DNA of 64,000 bases, from NCBI GenBank assembly GCA_009760855.2, contig WPIO01000002.1, positions 2,137,501-2,201,500 on the forward strand, in the 5' to 3' direction. The translations under genes were made by a program, and so were the position numbers. Source of the DNA: Cristatella mucedo (taxonomy: Eukaryota > Bryozoa > Phylactolaemata > Cristatellidae). Positions 13,691 through 25,414 of this stretch are shown here, one piece after another (the stretch's first letter is position 1; each line of letters begins with the position of its first letter). The notes under the pieces were generated by a model, which was not told where the DNA came from, did no database searches, and saw nothing but the letters and a program-made list of their open reading frames with translations.

Positions 13691-13752
13691 CGGTGACGGT
13701 GACGACCTGTGGTCGTGACCAACGGTGACGACCTGTTGTCGTCACCGTTGGT
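13691..13752. repeat. Tandem GGTGACGAC hairpins
   Basis: A second perfect hairpin, arms ACCAACGGTGACGAC (13,718-13,732) and its complement (13,738-13,752) with a 5-nt loop CTGTT. It is preceded by an imperfect copy of the same module (GGTGACGAC, CTGTG, GTCGTGACC). It follows the 21-bp hairpin after a few bases and lies about 145 bp before the foldback structure. Confidence 0.9.
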
Positions 13753-15324
13753 CCTGTAAGCCGCTCCGGAGCGCGAAAAGAGATGAGGGATATTGAGGGG
13801 TATTGAGTGCGTAGAGGCCCAACACACAAGCAGAAAGTAGGTCGCTGGGCACCAGTGGGGTCATACGACCCAGCTGGCCCGTCACAGTTAAATCTGGGTT
13901 CGACGAATTACCGCAATCCACACTAGTTAGGCTAACAACGACCAGACGTAAGCGTTTCCGAGCTCAGATTTTGCGCTGATATTATAGTACACGTTCGAAT
14001 TTATCTGTCCATAAAATTTCATGTCGCTTCGCGCACGCGCACTTATGCAAATGAGCTTTGACGCCGGACGCCTGCACCGCAATCCACCTCAATCCACTGC
14101 AATCCATTCTAGTTCTCGTCGAATCCACCACAAATCAACGGCGCAAAGCTCCAAAGAGTTTGGAATATCAAACCAGGTTGCACGTAAAATGTACCCAGAA
14201 AATCTCGCGAGATTCCGCTCACGCGTTCTCACGCAGTCCACTGAAATAAGATTGCACTGGCCCAGGCCAATACCGCAATCCACTGCATTCCACCATGCAA
14301 CGAAAGAAATCCTTATCGAAAAGCTCTTTTTTTATTGCATATGCTATAGCACACTCTGCGATAAGTGCATTAAAAACATTTCACTTGCATTGGCACTTCA
14401 GTGGACCATTATAGATTTCCGTATTTTCCCAGGTCGTTGCCATCAATTGCCTCGAATTGCCCGCGCATGTACGTTCAAGGTCAGTTGATTGGACGCGGTT
14501 ACACTTTTAATGCAGCACACTGTTACGCAAGAAAAACGCGATCTTCTCCCACCAGCTTTGTAAGTAATTGTAACAGACGATCGTAGATTGCTGTATTGTC
14601 TAGGCCGATTGCCGTCGATTGCCGTCGATTGCCCAAGGTTGAACGCGAAAAAGAACAGCATTTGCGCATACAGTGAGCGTGATGTGGGAGGATAATTACA
14701 AATTCAAGCAGCCAATTTCCAGCAAATTTGGACCAGATTTCTCCAGAGACCGGGCCTTTGCCTTCGATTGCCGTGTATGGCCCTCGATTGTGACTTTGTC
14801 GATTGCTTAAAAGGATGTGGCTGCACTTTTAATGCAGTGTAGTGCTATACGCAAGAATTGTTGGAGCTTCTCTCAGCAACTCTCAGTCCATTTGCAACTG
14901 CCCGTAATGGATATGCGTATTTCCCCTGGCCATTGCCATCGATTGAACTCGCACAATGGATAAAAATTATGCGCTCACACAGGTACATGTTACGTGGAAT
15001 GAGAGTTGCAGTTTATTGCAGCCAATCTTGTCAATTTTCCACGGATTTCGCTATCGGCCCCTACCATTGCTGTTGATTGCCGTGCATTGCTGACGGTTAA
15101 CTAACAAAGCATCTTGAAAGTTCCATGGTTTTACTTTGGACGCAGCCGAATGTTATATGTAATGACAATTGAGGCTTCCGCGCTGCCAATTTCTCTTCAA
15201 TTTACCGGGAATTTGGCTATTGACATTTCTTTCGATTGCCGTTCATTGCTCGCTATTGGACGTGCGCGAATTGTTGAAAGGATTTTATTGCACTTTCAAT
15301 ACAGTGGGCTGTGACAGGTAAGAT

Positions 15325-16381
15325 GTATGTGTATCTCCGTCAGTAACTCCACAAAGTCCTTAAGACCATGTGGGTGTTACGCAGGAGAGTTTTGTATAGC
15401 GCACTCACAGCCTAAGCGGCTTTCGGTACGCATTCGGTAGCCAACAGACTTCGTCTCACGCAACAAAGAGAAAGTGGGAAGCATAGCAGAGTCAGGAGAG
15501 CAGTTGAGGTAGTGAGTAGCATAGAAGTAGCAGTTCAGGACCGCTGAAAAAGATGTGCCATAGTCAGCAGTTGGAGAGTAGATGTCGTTGCGTAAGAATT
15601 GTGGAAGCGAGTTCCACAGTCTAGGACCTGCAGAGCTAAAGCTTCTGTCGCCAACGGTCTTTAAGCGGAGGAATGGGACAGCTAATTTATTGTCCACACA
15701 GGACCTGAGGGCGCGAACAGGCTGAAACTGATGCAGCAGTTCAGCTAGGTACGAAGGAGCCAAGCCGCAGCAGGCCTTGTGGGTCAGCGTAAGAACTTTG
15801 CTCTGTATCCTTTGTTCAACCGGCAACCATCCTAGCTCTTTCAGCAGAGGTGACACGTGCTCAAACCGCTGGGACTTGAAGACCAGCCTTGCAGCCATTT
15901 TCATAGTCCGCTGTAGTGGCATAATAGCTTTCTTTGGTAGCCCAGCCAAAAGGGAATTACAATAATCAAGCCGAGACAGAACTAAAGAGCTAGTTAATTT
16001 TTTTACAAGCCACTGTGGGAGACAGCTTCTAATCTTGGATAGGGATCGGATGTAATGGCTAGCTGTAGAGGCAGTCTTCTGAATGAAGCTTTTGAAATTG
16101 AGGCAGCTGTCGAACACGAAACCTAGATTACGAGCACGTGGTGAAGGTCGCACAATAGCATCACCTATTAGAGCAGCAAAGCCTTTTAATCCAGCCACAC
16201 GCTTAGGGTGTCCTATGAGAAGCAGTTCGGTTTTATCGTCATTTAATTTCAGGAAGTTTTCCGACATCCAGGATCGAATATCGGCAAGGCAAGCATTCAG
16301 TTTCTCAGTTGCTGCAGCAGATTCCGACGGTTTAAATGACAAATACAACTGAGTATCGTCAGCATAGAAGTACTTTATCTT
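15325..16381 (-). mobile_element. LINE-B copy with intact partial RT ORF
   Basis: A minus-strand frame open from about 16,381 down to 15,377 starts inside the RT at YFYADDTQLYLSF (catalytic YADD). It continues LKLNDDKTELLLIG, SRLDYCNSLLAGLPK, LGWLPVEQRI, LAPSYLAELL and VGDRSFSSAGPRLWNSLP, all in family order. The 3' UTR ends CTTTGTGGAGTTACAGACG with a short ATACAT-type tail at about 15,325. It is 5'-truncated at the catalytic site. The uninterrupted frame suggests a recent insertion. It sits inside the foldback array. L2/CR1-like clade is inferred from the DYCNSLL block. Confidence 0.88.
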
Positions 16382-16476
16382 GGCCCAGTAACTTTCCAGT
16401 GATCTGCGATGGACCCTAGTGGATTGCCGTATTTACCCGGGCCATTGCCGTCTGTAAATAAATCCTAGCTGTACAA

Positions 16477-16630
16477 AACAGCCTCTTTTTGTATAGCGAC
16501 AGAAGAGCCTTTATGGCTATCACCACCGCTTGCAGTGTCGATAAAGAATCGCCCACCGCAGGAATCGAATCCACGACCTCGTGACCGAGGTCGTGAAAGC
16601 TACTGCCTTACCTAGTGTGCCGTCACGGCT
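16477..16630 (-). mobile_element. SINE-2 copy
   Basis: Reverse complement of the copy at 8,320: AACAGCCTCTTTTTGTATAG tail side, GGAATCGAATCC at the B box, and CCTTACCTAGTGTGCC at the A box. It is nested in the foldback array about 100 bp from the LINE-B insertion. Confidence 0.85.
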
Positions 16631-18421
16631 GCCATGCATTGCCCAAGATTAAACGGTCAGAGCTGGTTGAAAGGGTTGAAAGTATGCGTGCACGCAGTGA
16701 GATGCTGCGTGGAATGAGAATTGGAGCTCGGTGCAGCCGATTTCTCGTCGATTTGTCACGGATTTCAGTATTGTCCCTGCCATTGCTGTCGGTTGCCGTG
16801 CATTGTTGACAATTAACGTGTAAAATAGCTTAAAAGTCCAACGATTTCACTTTTAACACAAAGAAATGTGAAATGCGACGACAATCGGCACTTCGTGCAG
16901 TCAATTTAGTGTCAACTTGCCACGGATTGTAGTGGATTGCTGATTCGAGCCGAGCCGTTGCCGTAGATCGCCATGCATTGCCCAAGATTGTACGAGCGCA
17001 ATTGCTTAAAATGATGTGGTTGAATTTAACCCGGGTGCTTTGTAGCATGCACTAAAAATTGAAGCATTGCGAAACCGATTTCACACCATTTTGCATCAAA
17101 TCGCTGCAAATTGAGATATTGGCCCAGGCCATTGCAGTCAATTGCAGCGCGTTGCTGCCAAATAATCAAGGCGATTGTAGTATAATTGTGGGATTACACA
17201 ATAATAAAAAATTATAGCAACGTGCAATCACTATTAGAGCTTAAAGTGTACGTATTCTGGTCGTTTTTCGGCGGGTTGCGGGTTCATTGACGTACTGGCC
17301 CGGGCAGTTGCAGTCGATTGCAGTGCATTGGTGCAGAGTGGCCAAGGCAATTACAGTGAAGTTATGCAAGTACACAATAACTGAAGAGTACAGTAGTGTG
17401 CAATCATAATTACAGGTTCTGGTGTTCACGTTCTGGTCGTTGTGTAGCAGATTGCAGATGATTTTGGCGGATTGAGGTGGATTGCGGAATCAGACCGGGT
17501 CATTGCAGTCGATTGCAATTCATTGTATGAGAACGCGTGTGCACAATGGAGTGAAGATTTTTGGATGCACTTTGAACTGAGTCTAGTCTTATATGCAATG
17601 TCAATTAGAGCTTCGCGATGGCGATTTGAGGATGATTTGCAGTGGAATAGAATGGATTGGGATAGTTTTCAGGTCATTTCAGACGATAGCCGCCCATTGC
17701 CACAGTGCTAGGTTGCACAATTTGTTTTTACTTTACGTGGTTGCGCACACAGCATGGTGCACTTTAATATGCAATAAAAACTGGAGCTCGGCGCAATGTA
17801 TTTCGATTTTGTATTCGGTGGATTCTGTGAATTGAAGTGAATTGTGATATTTGCCCGGGCTACTGCAGTCGATTGCAGTGTATTGCACGAGAACGGCCGT
17901 GCCTATTCAAGTGAATTTTTTTAAATAAAATTGTCGCAGAGTGTGCTATAGCATGTGTAATAAAAAAAAGAGCTTTTCGATCAGGATTTCTTTCGTTGCA
18001 TGATGGAATGCAGTGGATTGCGGTGAATTAAGGTATTGGCCTGACCCACTGCAATCTTATTTCTGGGGTCTGCGTGAGAACGCGTGAGCGGAATCGCGTG
18101 AAATTTTCTAGGGACATTCTATGCGTAGCGTAGTTCGGTATTCCAAACTTTTTTGGAGCAGTACGCAGCTAATTTGTGGTGGATTCGACGGGAACTAGAA
18201 TGGATTGCGGTGGATTTATGTGGATTGCGGTACAGGCGTCCGGCGTCAAAGCTCATTCGCGTAAGTGTCCATTAGCTGCAGCAAACATGAAATTTGGTGG
18301 ACATAAATTCGAATGTGTACTAGAATATCAGCGAAAAATTTGAGCTCGGTAACGCTTACGCCTGGTAGTTGCTAGCCTAATTAGAGTGGATTACGGTAGG
18401 TAGTGGTAATGCGTCGAACCC

Positions 18422-18955
18422 GGTAAATCTCGCATTATCAGCGGATAGTGCAGTATTTAATGAGCCGATGCGCAGCGCGCTCGTAGGTCGGGCGGAGCGG
18501 TATGAGTCCGGCTGGGGCGGAACGTTGCTGTGAGGCCACGCCCATAGCAGATGTGGGTCAACGAGCGGCCTGCAGCCAGGTTGGATCGTTCAGGTACCAC
18601 CTTAAGGTTTCACGAGCCGCCAAACATGGTAAGACGATCAGCTCCGGCCATCAAGCTTATAGTGAAATCCATAATTTGTTCTACTTTACACCCAGAAGTT
18701 AAGAGCACATGTTGACGCTGCTTTAGGTTACACCGACCACATGGATTGACCGAGCTAATAGCTCATTATATGAATAAAGAGCTCAATTTGTAAAAAATAA
18801 AATACGTCTGTTATGCAATGCTAAGCTGAACAATTACAAATATAACTTCCTAGCGGCCGATGTGAATAGAGTACACCATGTACCCAAATGCTCCATAGAT
18901 ATTCACATATCGGAAGTGCAAGCTCTTGTCATATCAGCGACTCCATTAGTAAACC
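18422..18955. other. Upstream region of ALG10
   Basis: Short, partly GC-rich interval between the foldback element and the ALG10 start codon. It must hold the ALG10 promoter and 5' UTR. I see no clear TATA box. The distance from the right foldback arm to the ATG is only about 530 bp. Confidence 0.4.
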
Positions 18956-21900
18956 ATGGCTCTAGCTGGCCGCGAGAACTTGCTGAGGACGCTAAATATA
19001 TTCGCTTTCTTTGCAGTAGTTACTGCCTTTACTTTTGCCATAATGCACTCAACGGAACCTGAGCCTTACATGGATGAGATATTTCATATAACGCAAGCAC
19101 AGTCTTACTGCGCTGGAAATTTTACAGAGGTTCGTTTGTAACTCGGCGTTAGGTTCCCTTGCAGCCTGTGCGCTTACCTCGCGACCCAGAGCTACTCAAG
19201 ACAGCACATTGCTCTTATAGTAAGCGCGGGTGAACCCCTAATATTTACTGCATGCAATATAAGATGTATACGTTCAAAGTACTATTTTTACTTTAGTATT
19301 TTTGTATAGGTCCCGATCGACCTATTTTTACGGCAGTCGGTAGCCAAAGGCCGGCGCAGTATTTTGAAAAATGGCACGAGATTATGGGAATACATTCATC
19401 TATCTCAAATTAAGAAGCTGGAAACTGTTAGCCAGGCAATCTTCACCCATGTCGAATAAGTCATCAGCGATTTATAGTTCTAGCAACGCGTTTCCTCGTA
19501 ACTTGCCTGAATCCCAGCTAAACTATCGGCCTGGTTATCGTGGAACAGACTTAAAAATTGCTCGTAATAACTTTACGAGCGGTATCGCGATGCTGAATCT
19601 TTCATGCCCGAAATAGCCAACAAAAGAAGCATTTAGCGTGCAAACTTTGACCATCGCTCCAATAGTAACGAGATCTATATGGGCGCTAGGCAGGCACGTT
19701 GCAGCAGGTGTAATGACTGCAATGTGAAATTATGATTTTGGCTGACGTTCCTCTAAATTTTGATTGACTGGCTTAACTCGATGCTTTGAATGTTTCAGTG
19801 GGATCCGATGATCACTACTTTGCCTGGACTATACCTCCTCTCGGTGGGCATGTACGTACCAGTAGCGCGACTGCTGAGCTTGGACTCTCCTTCACAGCTA
19901 TGTGAAACGCACCACCTACGGCTGATCAACGTTTTATTTTGCTTTGGAAACGTCTACTTACTGACAGCATTGACTAGACGCATACACAAAGAGGTGCGTT
20001 CGGCTGCAATGCTATCTGACAGTCGTTGCATGATGCAGCAGGCGTAACAAAGCTGACCCACGCTGATCGAGGACATGCATTGTAATATGCTTTGGATTAA
20101 TGGCAAGCCTTTCTAAAGCGTGCCCCAGAGAAAGCGTTGACATCGCGTTCGATGCATGGGGCTATGTCTCAATATCATTTTGCTCTAAATGGAACGAATA
20201 ATGCTTGGGATCGTATGAACCAGCTGCATTATTCCGCTGTAAATATTGGGTTTGAATAGGTCTTGTTGTGTTGACCTTTTGTTTGGCTGCTGAAATGCTG
20301 GTGCCGTGGCATCAACTGTGTGTTTGCAAGGTTTAATTGACCGGCTCAGAGGTGCCTGCACTTATGTATAAAAGCTTGTGCATTTGGCTCGTGCTGCGTG
20401 TGGTACATTCGTCTTTATACTGCTGTCAGTCAGTGTGCGGAGAATGTATTTGTGGCAATGTCATTGCCAATATGTAGCCAGCCAAATCGTAGCTGACCAT
20501 GCCCTTAGTACTGCTGTACTTCGATTTAGGTACTCGCATTGTTAATACAGAGGGCAGTTCATGACGTGCACTAAAGCTGCTGCTTCTGCCTGTTGTCACC
20601 ACTTTCAATGACCTTGCATCATTCAGGACTCGACGAAAGGCAGAAAGGTGTTCTCGGCTTTTCCTTCGCCCAACTGAGCTTATGATGTAATTGTTTTCCC
20701 CTGAGCTTTCTATCTCGGCTAGATTATTGTAATTCCCTTTTGGCTGGGCTACCGAAAAAAAACACTAGGCCATTGCAGCTGGCTATGAGTATGGCTGCTA
20801 GGCTAGTTTGAAAATCCCACAGGTTTTACCATGTGTCTTTTTTGCTAACAGAGCTTAGATGGCTGCCGGTTGATCAACAGATACAGAGCAAGATTCTTAT
20901 GCTGAACCACAAGGCCCGCCACGGCTTGGCTCCTCCTTACCTAGCTGAACTGCTGCACCAGTTTCAACCTCTTCGTGCCCTCAGGTCCTGTATGGACAAT
21001 AAATTAGCTGTTCTATTCCTCTGCTTAAAGACCGTTGGTGACAGAAGCTTTTGCTCTTCAGGACCTAGAGTTTGGAACTTGCTTCCATGATTCTTACGCA
21101 ACGGCAACTACTCTCCTGCTCCCGACTATGGCCTACATCCTTTCCAGCCGTCCTGGGCTGCTACTTCCATGTTACTCACTACCTCAACTGCTCTCCTTAC
21201 TCGGCTATGCTTCCCACTTTCTCTTTGTTGCGTGAGATGAAGTTTTTTGGCTACCGAAAGCCACTTAGGCTGTGAATGTGCTATACAAAACTCTCGTGTG
21301 TAACACCCACAAAGTCTTTGTGGAGTTACAGACGGATGATAACCATAGCTGGTGTGGACCCGGCTGCTGGCCCTCTTACTTGCAATCGTGCTCTGGGCTC
21401 TGCTCATTCCACAAGCACTTAGTTGCTTAGCAACACCTTGTAATTAACACATAATTAAATTATTATTATAAGTCTTTTGTATAGCATCCTTAAAGAATTA
21501 AATCTCTGTCCAGTTTGCAACTTGCTGAAAGAATATCAATAACCAAGGGTTAGTGACATGAACGGTATCATGCTTATCCTAGTCTGCAAACACAGACAAG
21601 TGTCATGTTTAAGCCAGCATGCTAAAGCAAACAATAAGACATTTAGGATCACCAGTTTGTAAGGACCCCAAAAATTAATCGCGCACAGAAAAAGTATTTA
21701 GAAAGAGATATAGTTTGGAAAGCGCATAGGAACAAGAAAGACATGTTCACCGAGTTGCAGGGAGAGCTGATCGGAGCAAATGCATCTTAAGCTGAAACTT
21801 AAATGATTCGAAGTGATTGCAGGTTGTGACGTAGATGGAAGTGAGTTCCAGCCATTTGGTTCGCCGAGCTGACGACTCGATCACCCAAAGATTTCAATTT

Positions 21901-22842
21901 AGTGAAAGCAGCGCAGAGATGACTAGAGGCAGAGCAGCAGGTGGTGTGAGACTGCACTGATGGTGGATTCACCGTATCTGTCACCAATGGATTCACTGTA
22001 TCTGTCAACAAGCCACATAAGGCAAACAGTCCAAGTGGCAGTAACTAATAGGTCACTCTAACGTGTAGAGGTTGGTGACATATCTTGCCCCTCGATAAGA
22101 CGATAGTAGCACGAGCTGGTTTGGCCCAGTGGTTACAGGTGCTCGCCCCGATCAAGGTCTGGCCGAGGTCGCGGGCTCGAGCCCCGTGGCGTATGTGAAG
22201 CGCCTGAATAGAGATTAAGTTCTCTTATAGCTCTATACCATTGAATTATATTTATATATTATTTTATAGTCCTACATCGATTGTGCTTATGTAAATGTGG
22301 TACCTCGACTAAGGTTTGACTTACTTCAAATAATAGCAACCGTGTACAATACTTCTAAATGCTCTTAGTCTTCAGTAAAATTTGCTATAGGTTTGGCAAT
22401 GGTAATTTGTATTCTAATGAGAGTGATTGCTGATAATGTAGATTCGTTTTTTCAGTCACTTGGCTTTTGTCCTGGATTGCAAACGTGCCATTGCATACCG
22501 ATCTATAAGTGGTGCAGCCTGTACATATATGGTGGACACAGTGATACTGACCATAGAGGCTGTTATCAGCAAATCGTTGTTGCTTCTTGTGTCGTATTTT
22601 TAAGCTTTCATTAGCAGCTGGGGTATACACACACGTACAGTCGCCCACAACCCACCCGCACACCAACCGTCGTATGCACACATGCATGCACTCGCACATA
22701 ACATAGACATGCTTGAATGTGAGTGCACACGCTATCACATATTTGCATGTGCGACCCCAAGCATACACCCACCCTTGGCTCACGTGCACACGCATATACG
22801 GTCATGCCCACATTTGCACGGCCATATTCGCTAGTGCACACG

Positions 22843-22880
<38 letters not shown>

Positions 22881-25414
22881 CAGCATACACGTACAAACAC
22901 ATACACATATACACACTGGAGGCAACATGTACATGCTTTCGCTCGAAGACGTTAACTCAATGCAGGGCTTTTACCTTTTGGTGTGATATAGATGTTTGGA
23001 TATGCATTCCTTTGAAGGGAAATCGTCGGCTTTGTAATCAACATAAATTTCTTGGTGTACCGAAGGCGACGTGAGTCGACATTAAATTCATTTGACGTTG
23101 AACTCAAACGCCGGGGAAGTCGAGGTTGTTCCGGATCGATGATAGTTTAGCTTGTGCGCACTTTTGCATGGTGGGCAACTGATATCATCATGTGGTGAAT
23201 GGCAGCGGATATGTTTGTAGTGCTTGGATGGTTTTATGACGGTGCCGTTCGAAGTTAGCCGGCAGCAGGTCCTGCTATTGATTCTCCCACGGATGGGCTG
23301 GGTGTAGTATTGGTTTGGAGGCTGCCTTTTTTTGTAGCTGTTATATAGTGTTTTGCACGTTTCAGCGCCCTAGCTCATGTCAGAACACGTAAGAAGTAAG
23401 CTCGCAGTCTGCTCGGCTTCGAAACTCGCGAGATACCATGAACTATAGCAACTGCTGTGTTACCTGGCTGCACCTAGTCGGTGCGTAGCTGTGCCAGGAA
23501 GGCTGAAAACTCACCAGCTTTAGCTGCTGTGTTCTGCTGGCATGACTATAGTTCCGAGCTTAATTGCTGGTAATCCAGTGTTCATGAAGAATGTGAGCAC
23601 ATCTTCGGGCATTTGTCTTAAGCTGTTTTTTGGGCCCTCCAGAAATTGATCTTTCGATCTGCCACAGCATGTCAGACCTTGCCTTCTTTTATACATTCAT
23701 TCCGTTGTCAAAAGGAAAAATGCATGCTCGTGAATGTATTCGCTGTGGAAAAGTGTAATAAATTTGCCTCGTCATAAATGCACCGTGAACCGGACTGTTT
23801 CGTTTTGCACCGTAGACGGAAGTGAACCATTTACTCCTTCAGGCAGTAGAATTACCCACCTTCGTATGCAAGCCGTTTGGTTTATGTGTGGAACCTGCTG
23901 AAACGTAGGAATGAGATGTCTGCACAATTATTATGGCTTAGAGGTTATTTTCGGTGCTTTAAGTATAATTAGTAGGAGCCGGTTAGGTCTTCCTCTGTGG
24001 CTAGACGGCATAAAAACCCCTACTGATGTTCTAGTTAGTCAGCTGTGCTTTAGGTTTTCGAGAGCTGGGCGCTATAGCTGGTGCTGTGCACTCGCGCCTC
24101 TCTGTGGCTTTGAATCAGACTGCTCTAAGCTATGGACATTGACTCGTTGTATGCTAATGTATTGGCTTTCTTAATTGCTATCTCATTCTGTCATCGTCGG
24201 CATGCATTCGCGGGTATTGCTGTTGTTTTAGCGACTCGTTCGCCTTGCTTCGCGGCGCCATCTTCCCCGGTATTTGTCAGGCGTTAGACCAAGCTTCGTT
24301 GCAAGCGCTGCGTTCTTGGCCCAAGGACCTTAGTGCAGGAGCGGTTTGCAGAAGCCCGCTCGTTTGCGACGACACTGTTTTTTAGAACGCCGACGGACTG
24401 GCAGCCATCTTGTCCGGGATCACGCTTGCTTCGCTGCCTGTGCTCTACTTTTTCACGTTTCTGTACTACACGGACGCCGGCTCGACCTTCTTTGTTCTGC
24501 TGACACTGCTGCTGCACCTCGATGAGCTGGACGTCATGTCCTCCATGAGTGGCCTGATTGCTGTCGTGTTCCGGCAGACGAACATCGTCTGGGTGTTCTT
24601 CGTGGCTGTGCTCGCCGCTCGCCGCGTCCTCGTTCGGCAGATGCTCGCCCGCAACGCGGCGCTGTCACCGGCGACGCTCGGCTTGGTAGACATCGGCCAT
24701 CACCTGGCCCGTGGTCGCTGGCTCGCTTTCGTGGCCGAGGCCGCCGCCCACTGCTGGAGCTACGCCATCGTCGGCGCGTGGTTCTTGGCGTTCGTCTACT
24801 ACAATGGCGGCGTTGTCGTGGGCGACCGGAGCCATCACGTGGCAGTAGCGCACGTCGCTCAGCTGGGATACTTCGTCTCGTTTGCCACCCTCGTGGGACT
24901 GCCCCACTTTGTCAACCCGTCCAAGCTGCTCGGCTTCGTGCGAGTGTGCTGGCATCAGCTCCACGTCGTGCTGCTCTCGGGTGGCTTCCTGACGCTGGGC
25001 GTGTGGCTGTTCACGTACACGCATCCGTACCTGTTGGCCGACAATCGGCACTACACGTTCTACGTTTGGTCGAGGATCATCCACGCCACCTGGTGGATGA
25101 AGTTTGCCCTAGTGCCTGCTTACGTCTATGGGTTCTGGACTCTTCACGACAGTGTGTCGCACCTTGACGTTGTTTGGAGGTTCCTGTACTTACTGTGTGC
25201 CGTCGTGTCCACCGTTCCGCAGAGGCTGCTGGAGTTCAGATACTTCATTCTGCCGTACTTGATCCTGCGTCTGTACATTCAGCGGCCGTCCACGCGGGTC
25301 GTCTTGCTGGAGCTTCTGCTACACTGCGTCGCGAACGCCGTTACAGTGTATCTATTCATTGAGAGGCCGTTTCACTGGCAAGGAAACAGCAAGCCGCAAC
25401 GGTTTATGTGGTGA
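18956..25414 (+). CDS. ALG10: Dol-P-Glc:Glc(2)Man(9)GlcNAc(2)-PP-Dol alpha-1,2-glucosyltransferase (ALG10/DIE2)
   Basis: Three exons, all joined in phase 0: 18,956-19,129 (58 codons, Kozak ACCATGG, donor GTTCGT), 19,799-19,993 (65 codons, acceptor TTTCAG, donor GTGCGT) and 24,386-25,414 (342 codons plus TGA, acceptor TTTTAG). The 465-aa product is close to the human length of 473. Family signatures are present: PYMDEIFHITQAQSYC in exon 1 after one hydrophobic segment; WDPMITTLPGLYL opening exon 2; FRQTNIVWVFF, NGGVVVGDRSHH, LLADNRHYTFYVW and RLLEFRYFILPYLI in exon 3; and the C-terminal RFMW. ALG10 is a multi-pass ER membrane enzyme that adds the terminal glucose to the lipid-linked oligosaccharide before transfer by oligosaccharyltransferase. 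Intron 2 (4.4 kb) holds LINE-B, LINE-C, SINE-1 and a CA repeat. Exon 3 is visibly richer in GC than exons 1 and 2. No poly(A) signal is obvious downstream. Confidence 0.95.
19130..19798. other. ALG10 intron 1
   Basis: 669-bp intron without recognised repeats or RNA genes. It ends in a TTTGAATGTTTCAG acceptor. Confidence 0.8.
20700..21320 (+). mobile_element. LINE-B copy in ALG10 intron 2
   Basis: 5'-truncated. It reads ELRWLPVDQQIQSKIL, LAPPYLAELLHQFQPLRALR and VGDRSFCSSGPRVWN, then frameshifts. Its 3' UTR (GCTATACAAAACTC, AACACCCACAAAGTC, GGAGTTACAGACGGA) matches the copies at 15,325 and 43,255. Confidence 0.85.
21465..22020 (-). mobile_element. LINE-C 3' end in ALG10 intron 2
   Basis: The minus-strand coding remnant reads LKSLGDRVVSSANQMAG, a relative of the LINE-A block KSFGDRAFSSYAPTAWNS. 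The 3' UTR holds AACCAAGGGTTAGTGACATG and ends near 21,465 with ATTATTATTAT on the other side. A second copy lies at 39,415-40,280. Confidence 0.65.
22112..22262 (+). mobile_element. SINE-1 copy in ALG10 intron 2
   Basis: A box TGGCCCAGTGG, then GGTGCTCGCCCC, B-box block CGGGCTCGAGCCC, then the hairpin tail TGAAGCGCCTGAATAGAG and an AT-rich end. Confidence 0.85.
22620..22920. repeat. CA-rich tract with (CA)n core
   Basis: Imperfect CA-rich sequence over about 300 bp with a pure (CA)n run at about 22,846-22,876, in ALG10 intron 2. Confidence 0.85.
22921..24385. other. 3' part of ALG10 intron 2, no feature seen
   Basis: No recognised repeat, RNA gene or additional exon. It becomes GC-richer over the last 200 bp before the exon 3 acceptor. 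Confidence 0.5.

Larger units (their letters stand above)
14600..17890. repeat. Diverged tandem array, period about 175 bp
   Basis: A motif of the type GGCCATTGCCGTCGATTGCC, followed shortly by GCATTGC, recurs near 14,614, 14,770, 14,935, 15,065, 15,235, 16,790, 16,965, 17,135, 17,305, 17,505, 17,690 and 17,865. Spacing is mostly 155-200 bp. In the right half the variant is GCAGTCGATTGCAGTGCATT. Between motifs are shared blocks such as CTTTTAATGCAG and a GTGAGA-like region. The array is interrupted at 15,325-16,381 (LINE-B) and 16,477-16,630 (SINE-2). Confidence 0.75.
13896..18421. mobile_element. 4.5-kb foldback (long-inverted-repeat) element with satellite interior
   Basis: The two ends are inverted copies. 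The left begins GGGTTCGACGAATTACC at 13,896. The right ends with the complement of GGGTTCGACGCATTACC at 18,421. Arms run to about 14,400 and from about 17,905, with matching landmarks in order: GTAAGCGTT, CGCTGATATT, ACGTTCGAATTTAT, the GCGTCCGGCGTCAAAGCTC region, GCACACTCTGCG. By eye they are roughly 80 percent alike. The interior carries no transposase and consists of diverged tandem units (separate entry). A LINE-B and a SINE-2 copy are nested inside. I could not identify a target duplication. Its class (Foldback-type transposon, or a satellite array bounded by inverted repeats) is unresolved. Confidence 0.8.

Noticed and set aside
13643-13752. CRISPR-like repeats
   Set aside because: The units are two different hairpins without regularly spaced unique spacers, and the surrounding DNA is eukaryotic.
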